The position numbers and the translations under genes are program-made. From the NCBI GenBank assembly GCA_900548205.1, contig URJS01000007.1, positions 1-51,317 on the forward strand: a stretch of DNA of 51,317 nt, written 5' to 3'. This document shows, piece after piece, positions 1 to 7,005 of the stretch (positions are counted from its first letter, which is position 1; each line of letters begins with the position of its first letter). This DNA is from an uncultured Roseburia sp. Its GTDB lineage: Bacteria; Bacillota; Clostridia; Lachnospirales; Lachnospiraceae. The notes under the pieces are model-generated. The model did not search any database. It had not been told where the DNA came from and worked only from the letters and a program-made list of their open reading frames with translations.

Positions 1-2572
1 GGTCTGTTTTCCAAACAGAATCATCTCTAAGCCCTCCATACTCGTATGGCTGATTATAATAATACTCATTGATGAAACGTGTCGTTCCCTCCGGCTTTAC
101 CGCTTCTGCCGTGGTATCTACCACATACACCGTAATCTGCTTCTTATAGACACTCCCGGAGCTGTCTACAACTGTGAGATTCTCTGTGCAGCTCCCATTT
201 CCCTGAAACTGCGTAAAATCTGTAGGAGCATAGTCCGGGATTGAAAAGGATGTACCATTTTCATGAAATCCCGGTGGAATCGGACTGCCGTCCTCACGGT
301 CAAACGCGGTTGCATGACTTAATATCTCCGTATCTGTGATAAATCCGCTTTGCGCCTGTTTTAAGGTATAATAAAGGTCTGTTGCCTGAATCCAAGGACA
401 ATCATCCCATACCGCATAGAGCGTGATCGTCGCATTATTCTGATCGGTGACACCTGCCACTTCAACCAACGTCTTTACGTCAATCGGCTCTCCTGCCTTC
501 CATTGCGGCATCAAGCTATCCTTTCCTGCTTCTAACGACCAGCCTAAAAAGACGGACGGATAAACCTTTGGTGTTTTCTCCGGCTGTTCTGCCACAGCAT
601 CTACATCACTCTGATCTGCGGACTGCTCTGCCTCATTCTCCGGTGACGTCACTTCGTCAACATTTTCATTTGTCTCCTGCCCTGATACCTGATCAGATGT
701 TCCCGGCTGCTCTCCTTCTTTCACTTCTGCAGAAAGACTAAGTGCACCGGAAAGAACTGCATCGGTAACATTGACACCTTCCTGCGTATACTTTACATAG
801 TGATCTGTTGCATCCGGCAGGGAAACCTGTTTATCATACTGCGCTATAATATCATCAATATGCGTCACCTCACCGCCACCGTTTGGATCAAAGGTAATCG
901 TATAGGTATTTGCCTCAGCCTCTGCACGCATTGTGATGTTTTGGTTCGGCATCTGGAAGCCATAATCTTTTTGTGCTGTGTTGTAACTGCCCGTCCAGCC
1001 TTTCCAGTGATAGCCCGGCTTTACCGTAGCCCCAATATTTACATCACTTCCATACGGATGATCGCCGCCCCCTGTTACCGATTCGATACCGTCACCAGCC
1101 TGTACGTCCAAAGTGTATTTGGGCACTGCTTTTGATTCTGCCGTCCACATCCGTTCGATCCAATATCCGGTGTTTATTCCGTCTGAACGAAGATAACCAT
1201 GAAAGCCGGCACTATTTTCAAAAACTGTCTTTCCTGCATTATTTGCCTGACACTGTACCGTATAGCTGATCGTGCTGCCATTCATCATGGACGCTACTGC
1301 GCTTCCGTTAAAGGTAACGGTATTTCCGTTGATCGTTCCCTCAATCTGCGTACTGCCATTTACGACCGCTGTTGCGCTTGTTGGCGTCAATCCGCTATCT
1401 AACTGCACAGTCATATTTCCGTCATAAATTCCAGTGTCATTTGTAACTGCAACGTTTCGGAACTCCCCTTCCACGGTCGCGCTTGATGCGCTATGCACCG
1501 TTGTGGTCTGTGTTCTGGCAAAATCCGGGTAAGCAATATCTATCGCCAGCCCTAACAGAAATGAGGTCGTCCAGCCTGTATTTTGCACGGTCAGATTGAT
1601 GCGGTTTGCATTGTTTCCCATGTTACTATCAATGCTTGATAAATCCATGCGAATACAACCATTTTCACGGTCTCTGTCATTCACCAGATTTCCGTTTTTA
1701 TAAAGTCCCGCAGAGTTGGTCGTATTTGAAACCACATTTCCAATGATGCCGCCACCCTCGTTGTATGTTTCGATATTCTCTGTCATGGCTTCGTAGGTGC
1801 TGGAATTTGATGCCCCAAAAAAGACTTGTCCGGTTGTCGTTCCTACAGATTTTGATTTTAAACCATTTCCAAGAGATAACTCCGATCCAAAATCTTTTCC
1901 AAGATAAAACTTTGCTCCCATATCAAGCTTTACCGCCCGCAACGGGAAGCTATCATCTTCTTCCACTACAATCAACTGCCATGATCCCGGAGCTTCACCG
2001 CCTCCACGGTCTCCGTCATCGCCCCAGTTAAAGTAAGGAATGTTGCAGACAGCATAATTGCCATATCCCGTATCTTTCACGATTTCAGTCACATCCGTTG
2101 CCATACAGAACATACTTCTCATACCCGGGTTGTTTCCAACCACACGCCAATCATTGATCGCATAGTCTGGATATATGAAATGTCTGCTTTCATCTGGTGC
2201 CACAAACAAAACCGGGTCTGTCGTTCCCTGCTTTGCCCTTGTCTGCCACACCAGATAGGCGTACTTGATCTTGCTCGTATCTGTTGCATGTTCTAAGTTT
2301 GTAACAGAGCTATTAGCATACTTCCCACCTAAGTCATTATAAATCTTTTTATCAACCGCCCCTCCGTTTGGGCTGTACCATGTATAATGGTTCGTATTGC
2401 CGATATAATTAATCTTATATCTGCCGACACGCGTATCATTATCTCCAAACAAATTTATGGATGTCTCCTGACCTGTCACCGCAGCATCTGCCTGACTTGG
2501 CATTGCCGTCACCAAACAAACACATGCAAGCAATCCAGCCAACGCCTTCTTTATATGAAATTTTTTGATCAT
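1..2572 (-). CDS. large secreted surface protein with InlB-type repeats, C-terminus outside window
   Basis: The reading frame is open on the minus strand from an ATG at 2572 to the window edge, giving about 857 visible codons. Translation starts with a signal peptide (MIKKFHIKKALAGLLACVCL, then a probable AxA cleavage site). A long N-terminal beta-rich region contains GSWQLIVV-type sequence seen in Firmicute cell-surface adhesins. A GYHWKGWTGSY segment follows (divergent InlB B-repeat style), then a Listeria/Bacteroides-type repeat start (YTITFDPNGGG) and a Glu/Gln/Asp-rich linker. Any sortase motif or wall anchor would be beyond the left edge. The gene begins 22 bp after the stop of the SH3 lipoprotein gene, so the two are probably co-transcribed. 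A GGAGGG site lies about 13 nt upstream of the chosen ATG, rather far, so the start is slightly uncertain. A role as adhesin or wall protein is inferred. Confidence 0.7.
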   Translation of the reverse strand, partial: MIKKFHIKKALAGLLACVCLVTAMPSQADAAVTGQETSINLFGDNDTRVGRYKINYIGNTNHYTWYSPNGGAVDKKIYNDLGGKYANSSVTNLEHATDTSKIKYAYLVWQTRAKQGTTDPVLFVAPDESRHFIYPDYAINDWRVVGNNPGMRSMFCMATDVTEIVKDTGYGNYAVCNIPYFNWGDDGDRGGGEAPGSWQLIVVEEDDSFPLRAVKLDMGAKFYLGKDFGSELSLGNGLKSKSVGTTTGQVFFGASNSSTYEAMTENIETYNEGGGIIGNVVSNTTNSAGLYKNGNLVNDRDRENGCIRMDLSSIDSNMGNNANRINLTVQNTGWTTSFLLGLAIDIAYPDFARTQTTTVHSASSATVEGEFRNVAVTNDTGIYDGNMTVQLDSGLTPTSATAVVNGSTQIEGTINGNTVTFNGSAVASMMNGSTISYTVQCQANNAGKTVFENSAGFHGYLRSDGINTGYWIERMWTAESKAVPKYTLDVQAGDGIESVTGGGDHPYGSDVNIGATVKPGYHWKGWTGSYNTAQKDYGFQMPNQNITMRAEAEANTYTITFDPNGGGEVTHIDDIIAQYDKQVSLPDATDHYVKYTQEGVNVTDAVLSGALSLSAEVKEGEQPGTSDQVSGQETNENVDEVTSPENEAEQSADQSDVDAVAEQPEKTPKVYPSVFLGWSLEAGKDSLMPQWKAGEPIDVKTLVEVAGVTDQNNATITLYAVWDDCPWIQATDLYYTLKQAQSGFITDTEILSHATAFDREDGSPIPPGFHENGTSFSIPDYAPTDFTQFQGNGSCTENLTVVDSSGSVYKKQITVYVVDTTAEAVKPEGTTRFINEYYYNQPYEYGGLRDDSVWKTD

Positions 2573-2594
2573 CTACCTGTTTATTCCCTCCATT

Positions 2595-3551
2595 CTAATG
2601 CCATGTTGATGAACCTCCGCCTAATCCTGTGCCGTCGTCTGCACCCGTTCCCGGCTGTGGTACAAATTCTTGAACGTCGTCAAACTCTGGCGATTCCCAC
2701 CAGTTATCGGACGGTGCACCGCTGTTACCGGATGTGTCACTACTGCCAGTATTTCCCGCATCCGTTCCCCCGGTGTTCCCGGCATCCACATTGCCACTAT
2801 TCCCAGTGTTTCCTCCCTGATCTGTGCCGCCTACACTACCAGTGCTGCCACTATCCGGGCTAGCCGTGTTTCCACCATTTCCGGTATTACTGCCGTTATC
2901 CATACTACCAGTGCTGCCGCTATCTGGGCTGGCTGTGTTTCCACCATTATTTGACACTCCAGCGTTTCCGGTATTTTCTGGGTTGACCGTATTTGGCACA
3001 CTGTTTGTACTATTTTGCGTGTTTGTCGCAGTTCCAACATTTACACTGCCACTCTCTCCAGTGTTTCCTCCCTGATCTGTGTTGCCTGTACTGTCCGCAC
3101 TGCTAGTATTTCCCTTTACTGAGCTGGACACCTTCTGATCAGACAAATACTTGTCACTCACATAACCATTTTGCCCGTTGTAGTCGATTCTGTACCAGCC
3201 TGTATCTGCCTGCCCAGTCACTGTCACCTCCTGCCCTGCGGCGAAGCTGCCAAGCTTGTCATAATCTGTACCCGGACCTTTTCTGACATTTACAGTCTGC
3301 TTCGCATATTTGACAGCCGTCATATCTGTGACAGTAAATGCAGATGCTTCTTTCGTTTCCGTTTCCTCCGGCATCTCTGTCTCTACAACTGTTTCTCCTA
3401 TCTCCTCTGTCACTTCTGCCTCTAGGACTGTTTCCGTCTCCTCAATCACCTCCGTTGTCTGTACTTCTTTTGTCGCCCTGCTACCACATCCAGTAAACGC
3501 ACACATCGCCACCACACTCAATCCTACAATTGCCAATAACTTTCTTTTCAT
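2595..3551 (-). CDS. SH3b-domain lipoprotein with Asn/Gly/Thr/Ser-rich tail
   Basis: A 318-residue protein. The N-terminus is a lipoprotein signal with lipobox AFTGC (Cys22), so it is probably anchored to the outer face of the membrane. Residues about 25-70 are acidic and Glu/Thr-rich. Residues about 75-140 form a bacterial SH3 (SH3_3) domain with the hallmark VNVRKGPGTDYDKLG and a WYRIDYNGQNGYV segment, a fold that usually binds peptidoglycan or wall components. The remaining half is low-complexity Gly/Asn/Thr/Ser sequence with two near-identical copies of GGNTASPDSGSTGS, ending in an acidic Trp-containing segment. It lies immediately upstream of the large surface-protein gene and is probably its operon partner. 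The repeated tract may vary in length between strains. The exact function is unknown. Confidence 0.75.
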   Translation of the reverse strand: MKRKLLAIVGLSVVAMCAFTGCGSRATKEVQTTEVIEETETVLEAEVTEEIGETVVETEMPEETETKEASAFTVTDMTAVKYAKQTVNVRKGPGTDYDKLGSFAAGQEVTVTGQADTGWYRIDYNGQNGYVSDKYLSDQKVSSSVKGNTSSADSTGNTDQGGNTGESGSVNVGTATNTQNSTNSVPNTVNPENTGNAGVSNNGGNTASPDSGSTGSMDNGSNTGNGGNTASPDSGSTGSVGGTDQGGNTGNSGNVDAGNTGGTDAGNTGSSDTSGNSGAPSDNWWESPEFDDVQEFVPQPGTGADDGTGLGGGSSTWH

Positions 3552-3597
3552 TTTCTAAATCCTCCATTTTTTTGATATTTTTCTTACATTTATAATT

Positions 3598-3876
3598 TTA
3601 TTGTATCACCCCCTCCGCCTGTCTGTCATGCGTTTTCTGGTTCGTCAGCGTATCACCTCCTTTCAGTTGCGGCGTAACGAGTTCCCAAAATTCATCCCCG
3701 TATACTGTTCTTGCCACTGTCTCTATAAGCATTTCTTCCAGCTCGTTACTAGATACAGCCGTTAGCTGTTTCACCGTTTCTACTCTCAATTCTGCCGGAA
3801 TACTCTTAAATTCCTCGCACGCATCGTAAAACTGTACCCACAAATTTTTCAATGCTTCTTTTAACTCATTACTCAT
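3598..3876 (-). CDS. hypothetical protein, 92 aa, element-encoded
   Basis: A small soluble, mostly helical acidic protein (start MSNELKEALKNLWVQFYDAC) with no motif I recognise. A GAGG-type ribosome site precedes the ATG. It lies 14 bp downstream of the excisionase-like gene in the same orientation, so it belongs to the leftward element operon. No signal peptide or membrane segment is visible. The function is unknown. Confidence 0.6.
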   Translation of the reverse strand: MSNELKEALKNLWVQFYDACEEFKSIPAELRVETVKQLTAVSSNELEEMLIETVARTVYGDEFWELVTPQLKGGDTLTNQKTHDRQAEGVIQ

Positions 3877-3890
3877 GTCATTCCTCCTTG

Positions 3891-4091
3891 CTACTTTCCC
3901 AAAAATTCATTTAATTTTGCTCGGAAAATAAAATAACTATATCTTCCGCTTGCTCCTGTTGGTTTCACAACCTCGCCAAGTCTCCATTTACCTGCCCGCA
4001 TCTGGCGACGTAAATATTCTGGATAACATCCTATCTCCCTTGCTGCATCTGCCACGCTCACGCGCTGATCATCTCTTTCTCGTTCCTCCAT
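3891..4091 (-). CDS. excisionase-like / MerR-type helix-turn-helix protein
   Basis: A 66-residue basic protein. The segment VSVADAAREIGCYPEYLRRQ followed by a basic stretch and a C-terminal RAKLNEFLGK resembles the winged helix-turn-helix of small excisionases and of DNA-binding domains in the HTH_17 group. In such proteins a substrate-recognition helix is followed by a beta wing (here SGRYSYFIFR). Its place in the operon opposite the integrase suggests a recombination directionality factor. That role is inferred, and a plain transcription regulator is the alternative. Stop-to-start spacing to the neighbouring 115-aa gene is 3 bp. Confidence 0.6.
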   Translation of the reverse strand: MEERERDDQRVSVADAAREIGCYPEYLRRQMRAGKWRLGEVVKPTGASGRYSYFIFRAKLNEFLGK

Positions 4092-4094
4092 ACT

Positions 4095-4442
4095 TTATGA
4101 TACCTCCTTTCTCCTACCCCTCGTTTTCTTTGGCTCTTTTTCTTCCTCGATGCCGGCACTGCCTAAAATTATATCAGGCATAGCAGACACGTTTGACATA
4201 TCAGGCACATCTTCTACTTCCGGTTTTTCCTTACTTATCCTAATGATATTAATAAGATGATCAAGAATCACATCGAAACCAATATTTAACGTACCATTAT
4301 CAGCTAAAACCGTTTCATCATCCTTGCCACGATCAACCCCCGTATAACTTGCCAGCATACATAAAGCCAGTTTTGCTTTTTCCGCTTCAAACACTATGTC
4401 ACCAATTTTATCCTCGTAAAAAATTTTTTCTCCGAATTTCAT
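4095..4442 (-). CDS. hypothetical protein, 115 aa, element-encoded
   Basis: An acidic helical protein with a very basic tail (KKTRGRRKE). The region around residues 20-35 (AEKAKLALCMLASYTGV) looks like a helix, and residues 50-70 look like a second. No catalytic motif is recognised. It sits between the Cro-like XRE gene (18 bp upstream) and the excisionase-like gene (3 bp downstream), so it is part of the leftward early operon of the element. Function unknown. Confidence 0.55.
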   Translation of the reverse strand: MKFGEKIFYEDKIGDIVFEAEKAKLALCMLASYTGVDRGKDDETVLADNGTLNIGFDVILDHLINIIRISKEKPEVEDVPDMSNVSAMPDIILGSAGIEEEKEPKKTRGRRKEVS

Positions 4443-4460
4443 TTTCTTCTTTCCTCCTTA

Positions 4461-4646
4461 TTATGACAAAAAATAATCTATTGAAACTCCAAAATAATCT
4501 GCAAGAATTTTTAACTTATCAACCTTTGGTTTACTACGCCCGCTCTTCCAATCTGCAAACACAGATCTTGCGATTTTCGTATCTTGCGATACACGATAAT
4601 CTGTTAGTCCTCTTTCATCTCTCAAATAGACATACTTTTTATACAT
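4461..4646 (-). CDS. Cro-like XRE transcriptional regulator
   Basis: A 61-residue protein made almost entirely of one helix-turn-helix domain of the XRE/Cro family (RVSQDTKIARSVFADWKSGR). It is clearly paralogous to the N-terminal 60 residues of the divergent 184-aa regulator: both share the pattern FxDWKSGRSxPKxDKLKxxAD. It has only the DNA-binding domain, which fits a Cro-type antagonist of the larger CI-like protein. It is the first gene of the leftward operon, preceded by a purine-rich ribosome site (GAAAGGAAAAAAAT). It probably binds the shared operators at 4677-4775. Confidence 0.8.
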   Translation of the reverse strand: MYKKYVYLRDERGLTDYRVSQDTKIARSVFADWKSGRSKPKVDKLKILADYFGVSIDYFLS

Positions 4647-4676
4647 ATTTTTTTCCTTTCTAACATCATATTGTTT

Positions 4677-4775
4677 ATAGTTCGGAAATCATTTATAATA
4701 TACCTTGTAACTATAATTTATTTATTATTTTGTTTTGATTTCCGAACTATTTACATTATAATAGTACGGATTTCA
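4677..4775. promoter_or_regulatory. divergent promoter region with three XRE operators
   Basis: Between the two XRE genes a 15-bp sequence (ATAGTTCGGAAATCA) occurs at 4677-4691. Its perfect inverted copy is at 4736-4750, and a third copy with 12 of 15 matches is at 4761-4775. The core TTCNGAA is itself a dyad. The rightward promoter has TATAAT at 4757-4762 and a TTGATT-like -35 at 4735-4740. The second operator therefore lies between -35 and -10 and the third runs from the -10 into the start region, as expected for autorepression. The leftward promoter probably uses a TATATTATA-like -10 near 4695-4705, next to the first operator. Confidence 0.7.
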
Positions 4776-4830
4776 AAATTAGTCAATACTTTTTGCACAG
4801 ATTTTTAAAAATCTTCAAGGAGAATGTTAT

Positions 4831-5385
4831 ATGTACAAAAATTATTGTAAAATCAGGGACAGAATGGGTTATCGAGATGCTGATGTTGCAAAAGCAACCG
4901 GAATTACAAAATCCACTTTTTCCGACTGGAAAAGCGGGCGCAGTATTCCAAAACAAGATAAGCTAAAAAAAATTGCTGATTTCCTCCATGTTTCCGTAGG
5001 ATATTTAATCGGCTTAAGCTTTGACGAATTAAAAAAAGAATATTTAGAAGAAATGGATGATAAAGTGAGAGACATGATCGACACCATGCACATCATTGAA
5101 GAACAACGCGCTGCCGCTGCTGCTGCGCACTCTATTCTTGATTACAACGGCGAAAAGTTTCACTTAAATCTAATTTATCAAATTTTAGTCAAAGAAGATG
5201 ACGCAAATCAAAGCTTTAAAAATATGATAGATACTTTATATTACAATTATATAAATAATTGTATAAAAAAAATTTCCGATACAACCTTTCAAAAACTTTA
5301 CTATGAAAAACTAGAAGAAGAGCTTGACAAAGATCAATCCCACAGAGTAGAGGTGCTACCATGCCACAGCGCAAAAAACGTTTAA
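4831..5385 (+). CDS. CI-like XRE repressor of the element
   Basis: A 184-residue protein. Residues 1-62 are an XRE helix-turn-helix domain (DVAKATGITKSTFSDWKSGR). The remainder is a helical, charged C-terminal region with no peptidase (LexA-type) motif visible, so induction by self-cleavage is not indicated. It is transcribed away from its small paralogue, from a promoter that contains two of the three shared operators, so autoregulation is likely. The ribosome site is AAGGAG before the ATG. Its 3' end overlaps the integrase start by 25 bp, suggesting translational coupling and co-expression with the recombinase. Confidence 0.8.
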   Translation: MYKNYCKIRDRMGYRDADVAKATGITKSTFSDWKSGRSIPKQDKLKKIADFLHVSVGYLIGLSFDELKKEYLEEMDDKVRDMIDTMHIIEEQRAAAAAAHSILDYNGEKFHLNLIYQILVKEDDANQSFKNMIDTLYYNYINNCIKKISDTTFQKLYYEKLEEELDKDQSHRVEVLPCHSAKNV

Positions 5386-6443
5386 AGCTGCCTAATGGCT
5401 TCGGCTCGATCAAGTATCTGGGGAAGAACCGGCGGCGTCCTTACGCCGTCTATCCGCCCGTTACTGACTGGACTTACACGGGTCCCGTCACGCCGCAGGC
5501 ACTCGGCTACTGTGGAACGTGGGAAGAAGCCTACCAGCTCCTTACGGTTTACAACATGGAACAGCAGGGGAAAATCAAGACAGTTTCCGGCATCTACATT
5601 GACCGAACACCCACTTTCGCAGAGGTTTACAAAAACTTCTATACGGAAAAATTTGAGAGTGACAAGTCAAAGCAATATTCAGATTCAACAAGAAACTCCA
5701 CCAAAGCCGCTTTTAAAAACTGTGCAGCTTTACACGATGTACAGTTCGGGCAGTTAAAATATGACGATCTGCAGCAAGTACTCAACAACTGCCCCCTTAA
5801 ACACGCATCGCTGGAGCTGATCGTCTCCCTGCTGCATCAAATGTACGCCTACGCCCTTAAGTATGAGATCGTCGAAAAAGACTATTCCGCCTTTCTATTT
5901 ATCCCCAAAGAGGACGACGACGAATCCGGCGAGCCTTTTACCATGGACGAGCTTAAGCTACTATGGAGCAACCAGTCAGATTCTATCATACAGATGATTC
6001 TGATTATGTGTTACAGCGGCTATAGAATCACTGCGTACACCGATATTGAAACAAACCTAAAAGGCAAATATTTCAAAGGCGGTGTGAAAACAAAATCCAG
6101 CAAGGAAAGAATCGTTCCCATTCATCCCGCAATCTGTCAAATGGTTTCATTACGGTATGATCACACCCGAAATCTTCTTGGCTACTCCGTGCCGGACTTT
6201 CGGCAAGCCATGTACGACAAGCTGGAAACTTTGGGTATCGCCTACACTGCCAATGGCAAAAAGCACACCCCGCATGATTGCCGGCACACCTTTTCCTATC
6301 TATGTGAAAAATATGGTGTAAACGAGAACGATCGCCGCCGCATGCTTGGTCATTCTTTCGGTAGCGACATCACAAATGCCAAATACGGTCACCGTACTGT
6401 TGAGGAACTCCGGCTTGAAATTGAGAAGATACAACTACCATAA
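5361..6443 (+). CDS. int: tyrosine recombinase / integrase
   Basis: A 360-residue site-specific recombinase. The N-terminal part (KLPNGFGSIKYLGKNRRRPY) is the basic arm/AP2-like segment common in Firmicute element integrases. The central region (about 70-170) is the SAM-like core-binding domain. The catalytic domain carries the expected residues: Arg in CYSGYRIT, Lys in the KTKSSKERIVP beta hairpin, HDCRH (HxxR box), the LGHSF histidine and the AKYGH nucleophile tyrosine. All look intact, so the enzyme is probably active. The start overlaps the upstream repressor gene, with an AGAGGTG site before the ATG. It catalyses integration and, with a directionality factor, excision of the element. Confidence 0.92.
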   Translation: MPQRKKRLKLPNGFGSIKYLGKNRRRPYAVYPPVTDWTYTGPVTPQALGYCGTWEEAYQLLTVYNMEQQGKIKTVSGIYIDRTPTFAEVYKNFYTEKFESDKSKQYSDSTRNSTKAAFKNCAALHDVQFGQLKYDDLQQVLNNCPLKHASLELIVSLLHQMYAYALKYEIVEKDYSAFLFIPKEDDDESGEPFTMDELKLLWSNQSDSIIQMILIMCYSGYRITAYTDIETNLKGKYFKGGVKTKSSKERIVPIHPAICQMVSLRYDHTRNLLGYSVPDFRQAMYDKLETLGIAYTANGKKHTPHDCRHTFSYLCEKYGVNENDRRRMLGHSFGSDITNAKYGHRTVEELRLEIEKIQLP

Positions 6444-6635
6444 ATAATTTGTTGCTAACGCGTTGCTATCTTCTCTGTTTTACGCCCCCTTTTCACTTTT
6501 CAAAACTCACTTAAAACAACTTGCTTTTTTCGCTATTTATGCAGGTTTGCATGCCTTTTTCCCTTATTTCTATGGCTTATCGTTTTTATACTCCCTTTAG
6601 TGTATTCTTAAAATTTATTTTTACCGTTTCTGGGA

Positions 6636-6664
6636 TTGAAAAAGAATTTCAGATATGTTATAGT
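6636..6664 (+). promoter_or_regulatory. promoter of the putative antitoxin RNA
   Basis: TTGAAA at 6636-6641 and TATAGT at 6659-6664 are separated by exactly 17 bp, a near-consensus vegetative promoter. No good open reading frame follows before the terminator hairpin at 6732-6762, which points to a small untranslated RNA. Confidence 0.65.
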
Positions 6665-6669
6665 AAGGC

Positions 6670-6775
6670 TACAAAGGGAAACCAAAAAGCGGCTTACCCT
6701 TAACAGTTTATTTCCAACCTCTTACGAGGTCAGCCGTCGACTATTGGTGGTAGTTGGCGGCTATTTTCTTTTGTC
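6670..6775 (+). ncRNA. putative antisense antitoxin RNA (type I TA)
   Basis: The predicted transcript starts near 6671 after the promoter at 6636-6664 and ends in the T-rich stretch after the hairpin at 6732-6762. It runs into the 3' end of the toxin ORF on the opposite strand, giving antisense complementarity to the toxin mRNA tail. Its 5' part folds as AAGGG (6674-6678) with CCCTT (6697-6701). The toxin mRNA 5' end contains a strikingly similar segment (GGGAAACCA, then GCGGCTT, then CCCT). The layout of convergent RNAs with a shared terminator and related 5' elements recalls the par/fst and txpA/ratA systems. Existence of the RNA is predicted, not shown. Confidence 0.5.
6732..6762. terminator. 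bidirectional terminator hairpin shared by toxin and antitoxin RNAs
   Basis: AGCCGTCGACTA and TAGTTGGCGGCT pair across a TTGGTGG loop with two wobble positions. On the plus strand ATTTTCTTTT follows. On the minus strand a second short hairpin (CCTC/GAGG) follows. The hairpin overlaps the toxin stop codon at 6761-6763. Confidence 0.6.
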
Positions 6776-6853
6776 CTCATAGATCTGACGAATCAGACTG
6801 ATGAGGGACACAATGAATATACAGAACTGAATTAAATCAGAATATGTAACCAT
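6761..6853 (-). CDS. holin-like toxin peptide, 30 aa (type I toxin candidate)
   Basis: A 30-codon ORF starts with ATG at 6853 behind a near-perfect ribosome site (AGGAGGGG, 7 nt spacing). The peptide is MVTYSDLIQF, then CIFIVSLISL, then IRQIYEDKRK. It has a short polar N-terminus, one hydrophobic membrane helix and a charged Lys/Arg tail, the form of the putative holin-like toxin family (Hol_Tox) found in Firmicutes. Such peptides act at the membrane and are silenced by an antisense RNA. It has its own promoter at 6935-6963 and faces an opposing predicted RNA. Family assignment is from pattern memory; toxicity is inferred. Confidence 0.75.
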   Translation of the reverse strand: MVTYSDLIQFCIFIVSLISLIRQIYEDKRK

Positions 6854-6858
6854 TGTCA

Positions 6859-6927
6859 CCCCTCCTTTCTTTTGTCTGGAGGGTGAACCCTCCGAAGGAG
6901 GGCAAGCCGCCTCGCTCTGGTTTCCCT
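6859..6927 (-). promoter_or_regulatory. structured 5' UTR of the toxin mRNA with alternating CCCTCC/GGAGGG segments
   Basis: Reading the minus strand, four complementary blocks occur in order: CCCTCC (6902-6897), GGAGGG (6893-6888), CCCTCC (6883-6878) and the Shine-Dalgarno GGAGGGG (6865-6859). Block 1 can pair with 2 and block 3 with 4, hiding the ribosome site. Alternatively 2 pairs with 3, freeing it. A further AGGG (6927-6924) can pair with CCCT (6902-6899) and compete with the first hairpin. This is a plausible translational switch. Confidence 0.5.
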
Positions 6928-6934
6928 GATGTTT

Positions 6935-6963
6935 ATTATAACAAGCTGCTTTTCTCTTTACAA
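6935..6963 (-). promoter_or_regulatory. promoter of the toxin mRNA
   Basis: On the minus strand TTGTAA (6963-6958) and TATAAT (6940-6935) are separated by 17 bp. Transcription would start near 6928, leaving a 75-nt leader before the toxin ATG. Confidence 0.65.
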
Positions 6964-7005
6964 TACATTTTCCTAATTCATTTTTAAAAACGTAGTTTAT
7001 TTGTC

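Larger units (their letters stand above)
1..6950. mobile_element. one end of a putative integrative element
   Basis: A complete tyrosine recombinase (5361-6443), an excisionase-like protein, a Cro/CI-like XRE pair with a shared operator region, small unknown proteins and surface-protein cargo lie together, as at the ends of integrated phages and conjugative or mobilisable elements. Beyond about 7.0 kb the content changes to metabolic genes. The left part lies outside the window, and no attachment-site repeat could be identified, so the right boundary is only bracketed between 6444 and about 7005. Two short direct repeats (GTTGCTA, near 6450 and 6463) sit just after the integrase and could be arm-type sites. 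No structural phage or conjugation genes are visible, so the element class is unknown. Confidence 0.55.

Noticed and set aside
2387..3075. Several open frames opposite the SH3 lipoprotein gene
   Set aside because: They are shadows of its low-complexity repeat tract, have no ribosome sites, and have compositions (Pro/Leu/Val) expected from the antisense of Gly/Asn/Thr codons.
6521..6703. 60-codon plus-strand frame after the integrase
   Set aside because: It has no ribosome site, is Phe/Ser-rich as expected from AT-rich DNA, and overlaps the promoter and start of the predicted antitoxin RNA.
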